A stretch of DNA of 6,901 bases. Source: Actinomycetota bacterium (GTDB taxonomy: Bacteria > Actinomycetota > Actinomycetes > Actinomycetales > Angustibacteraceae). Position numbers and translations under genes: made by a program. Of the stretch, positions 5,821 to 6,901 are shown one piece after another. Under the pieces are notes generated by a model. It saw only the letters and a list, made by a program, of their open reading frames with translations, was not told where the DNA came from and did no database searches. Position 1 is the stretch's first letter, and the number at the start of each line of letters is the position of its first letter. The DNA is taken from NCBI GenBank assembly GCA_014377795.1, contig JACMOY010000331.1:1-6901 (forward strand), given 5' to 3'.

Positions 5821-6852
5821 TCAGAGCAGACCCGCCTGCTGCATCAGGTCGACGACCTTCGGTGCGTTCAGCTGGGCGACGTCGACGGTCGGTGCGTCGA
5901 GCTGGTCGAGCGGCTTGAGCCCCTTGGCGGACGCCGTCCCGTTGCCGACCGCGTACTCCATGGCGGGGCTGTCGGCGAGCACCTGCTGCCCCTGCGGGCC
6001 GTTGAGGTAGGCGACGAGCTGCTGGGCGGCGGCCTGCTCCGTGCTCGACTTCAGGACTCCGGCGCCCGAGAGGCCGACGAACGCGCCGGGGTCCTGCTTG
6101 CCGAAGTACTCGAGGGCGACGTTCTTGCTGTTGGCTCCGGACTCGGCCCGGTCCTTGAACCAGTAGTAGTGGTAGATCACGCCGCCCTGGATCTCACCGG
6201 AGTTCACGGCCTTCATGACCGCCTCGTTGCCCTCGTAGATCTTGGCGTTGTCCTTGACCCCCTTGAGCCACGCGGACGTCGCGGCCTCACCCTTCAGCGC
6301 GAGCACGGCGCTGACGATCGCCTGGAAGTCCGCGCCCCCGGCCGAGACCCCGAACCGGCCCTTCCACTGCGGCTGGGCCAGGTCGAGCAGCGAGGCGGGC
6401 AGGGCGCCGGGCTTGACCTGGTCGGTGTTGTAGGCGAACACGGTCGAACGGGCCGCGAAGCCCACCCACGTGCGGTCCGAGGGCACGTAGCGCGGCGCCA
6501 CCTGGGCCAGAGCCGGCGCGGCGACCGGGGCGAACAGGCCCTTGCGCGCCACCAGCGTCATCGACGGGGAGTTCTCGGTGACGAACACGTCGGCGGGCGA
6601 GGCCGCGCCCTCCTGCACCAGCTGGTTGGCGAGCTCGGTGTCGTCGCCGCTGCGCATCCGGACGTCGATCCCGGTGCGCTTGGTGAAGTCGGCCACCATG
6701 AGCATCATCAGATCCTCGTGCTGGGCGTTGTACAGCGTCAACGTCGGCGGGTCCTGCGACGCCGACGACGTGTCCGAGCCCCCGCACCCGGTGAGTAGGC
6801 CGAGGGCGGCGACAGCCGCCACGACGGTGGTCCAACGGGTGGTGCGGCGCAT
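5821..6852 (-). CDS. fbpA: Ferric-iron ABC transporter substrate-binding lipoprotein (FbpA-like)
   Basis: This is a 343-residue lipoprotein that captures Fe3+ outside the membrane and hands it to the permease. The N terminus is a lipoprotein signal: MRRTTRW, a hydrophobic stretch, and lipobox LTGC with Cys23, followed by the Gly/Ser-rich tether GGSDTSSASQ. The mature part matches the FbpA fold. It appears to keep the four iron ligands known from Neisseria and Haemophilus FbpA: His45 in YNAQHED, Glu93 in PADVFVTEN, and Tyr229-Tyr230 in IYHYYWF. This argues for iron rather than spermidine, thiamine or phosphonate, which related binding proteins take. The ATG at 6852 has AAGGAG ten bases upstream. 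An iron box lies 28 bp upstream of the start. The gene heads the fbpA-fbpB-fbpC operon. The length is typical of the family and nothing is missing. Confidence 0.95.
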   Translation of the reverse strand: MRRTTRWTTVVAAVAALGLLTGCGGSDTSSASQDPPTLTLYNAQHEDLMMLMVADFTKRTGIDVRMRSGDDTELANQLVQEGAASPADVFVTENSPSMTLVARKGLFAPVAAPALAQVAPRYVPSDRTWVGFAARSTVFAYNTDQVKPGALPASLLDLAQPQWKGRFGVSAGGADFQAIVSAVLALKGEAATSAWLKGVKDNAKIYEGNEAVMKAVNSGEIQGGVIYHYYWFKDRAESGANSKNVALEYFGKQDPGAFVGLSGAGVLKSSTEQAAAQQLVAYLNGPQGQQVLADSPAMEYAVGNGTASAKGLKPLDQLDAPTVDVAQLNAPKVVDLMQQAGLL

Positions 6853-6879
6853 GGGTGACTCGCTCCTTCGATCGGCTAG

Positions 6880-6898
6880 TGAGGTAAGCCTACCCTTA
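6880..6898 (-). promoter_or_regulatory. DtxR/IdeR-type iron box upstream of fbpA
   Basis: On the minus strand the 19 bases TAAGGGTAGGCTTACCTCA match 15 of 19 positions of the IdeR/DtxR consensus TTAGGTTAGGCTAACCTAA, including the central TAGGCT and both the AGG and ACCT half-site cores. The site ends 27 bp before the fbpA ATG. TAGGCT within it could be the -10 element, so an iron-loaded repressor bound here would block RNA polymerase; the -35 region would lie beyond the right edge of the window. The expected outcome is repression when iron is plentiful and expression when it is scarce. Because the box is palindromic, it may also serve a divergent gene outside the window. Confidence 0.85.
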
Positions 6899-6901
6899 CT
6901 C

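Noticed and set aside
5776..6798. Plus-strand frame of 340 codons opposite fbpA
   Set aside because: It is a mirror of the lipoprotein gene by third-position GC bias, with Val/Arg/Gly/Leu-rich sequence and no motifs.
3231..6852. Alternative assignment of the ABC operon to spermidine, thiamine or 2-aminoethylphosphonate uptake
   Set aside because: The ATPase and permease families overlap, but the binding protein's His/Glu/Tyr/Tyr contexts and the upstream iron box both point to ferric iron.

Overview
The window looks like chromosomal DNA of a high-GC Gram-positive bacterium (Actinomycetota). The grounds are very GC-rich DNA with strong third-position G/C bias, long spurious antisense reading frames of the kind such DNA produces, tight 4-bp gene overlaps, GTG starts, and a DtxR/IdeR-type iron box. 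Genus cannot be decided from the sequence alone. No mobile element, CRISPR array, tRNA or rRNA was found.

Layout. (1) Positions 1-2110, minus strand: an operon read right to left. It starts with an M20-family metallopeptidase/deacylase (812-2110), then a GntR/FadR-type regulator (24-815), then the first nine codons of a third gene (1-27) that leaves the window. Each junction is a 4-bp stop/start overlap (GTGA, ATGA), so the genes are probably translationally coupled. (2) Positions 2111-2342: a 232-bp divergent intergenic region. It holds an AT-rich inverted repeat next to the M20 start, a second short palindrome, and a dense array of GCCAGGC repeats and hairpins leading up to the next gene. 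(3) Positions 2343-3215, plus strand: an S33-family alpha/beta hydrolase with all prolyl aminopeptidase landmarks. (4) Positions 3231-6852, minus strand: a complete ferric-iron ABC importer in the order substrate-binding lipoprotein, two-domain permease, ATPase, preceded by an iron box at 6880-6898. The S33 gene and the ATPase gene converge with 15 bp between their stop codons.

How the parts work together. The importer should be repressed by an iron-loaded DtxR/IdeR regulator and made when iron is scarce. The lipoprotein keeps the His/Glu/Tyr/Tyr iron-ligand set of FbpA, the permease carries Fe3+ across the membrane, and the ATPase powers it. On the other side, an M20 amidohydrolase and a prolyl aminopeptidase-like enzyme are divergently transcribed beside a GntR regulator. 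This suggests, as inference only, a small locus for breaking down peptides or acylated amino acids under that regulator's control.

Most of the window is made of known families. The least ordinary points are the permease start, where a CTG codon overlapping the upstream stop fits better than the first GTG, and the structured repeat array upstream of the hydrolase. No convincing new multi-gene system is visible.
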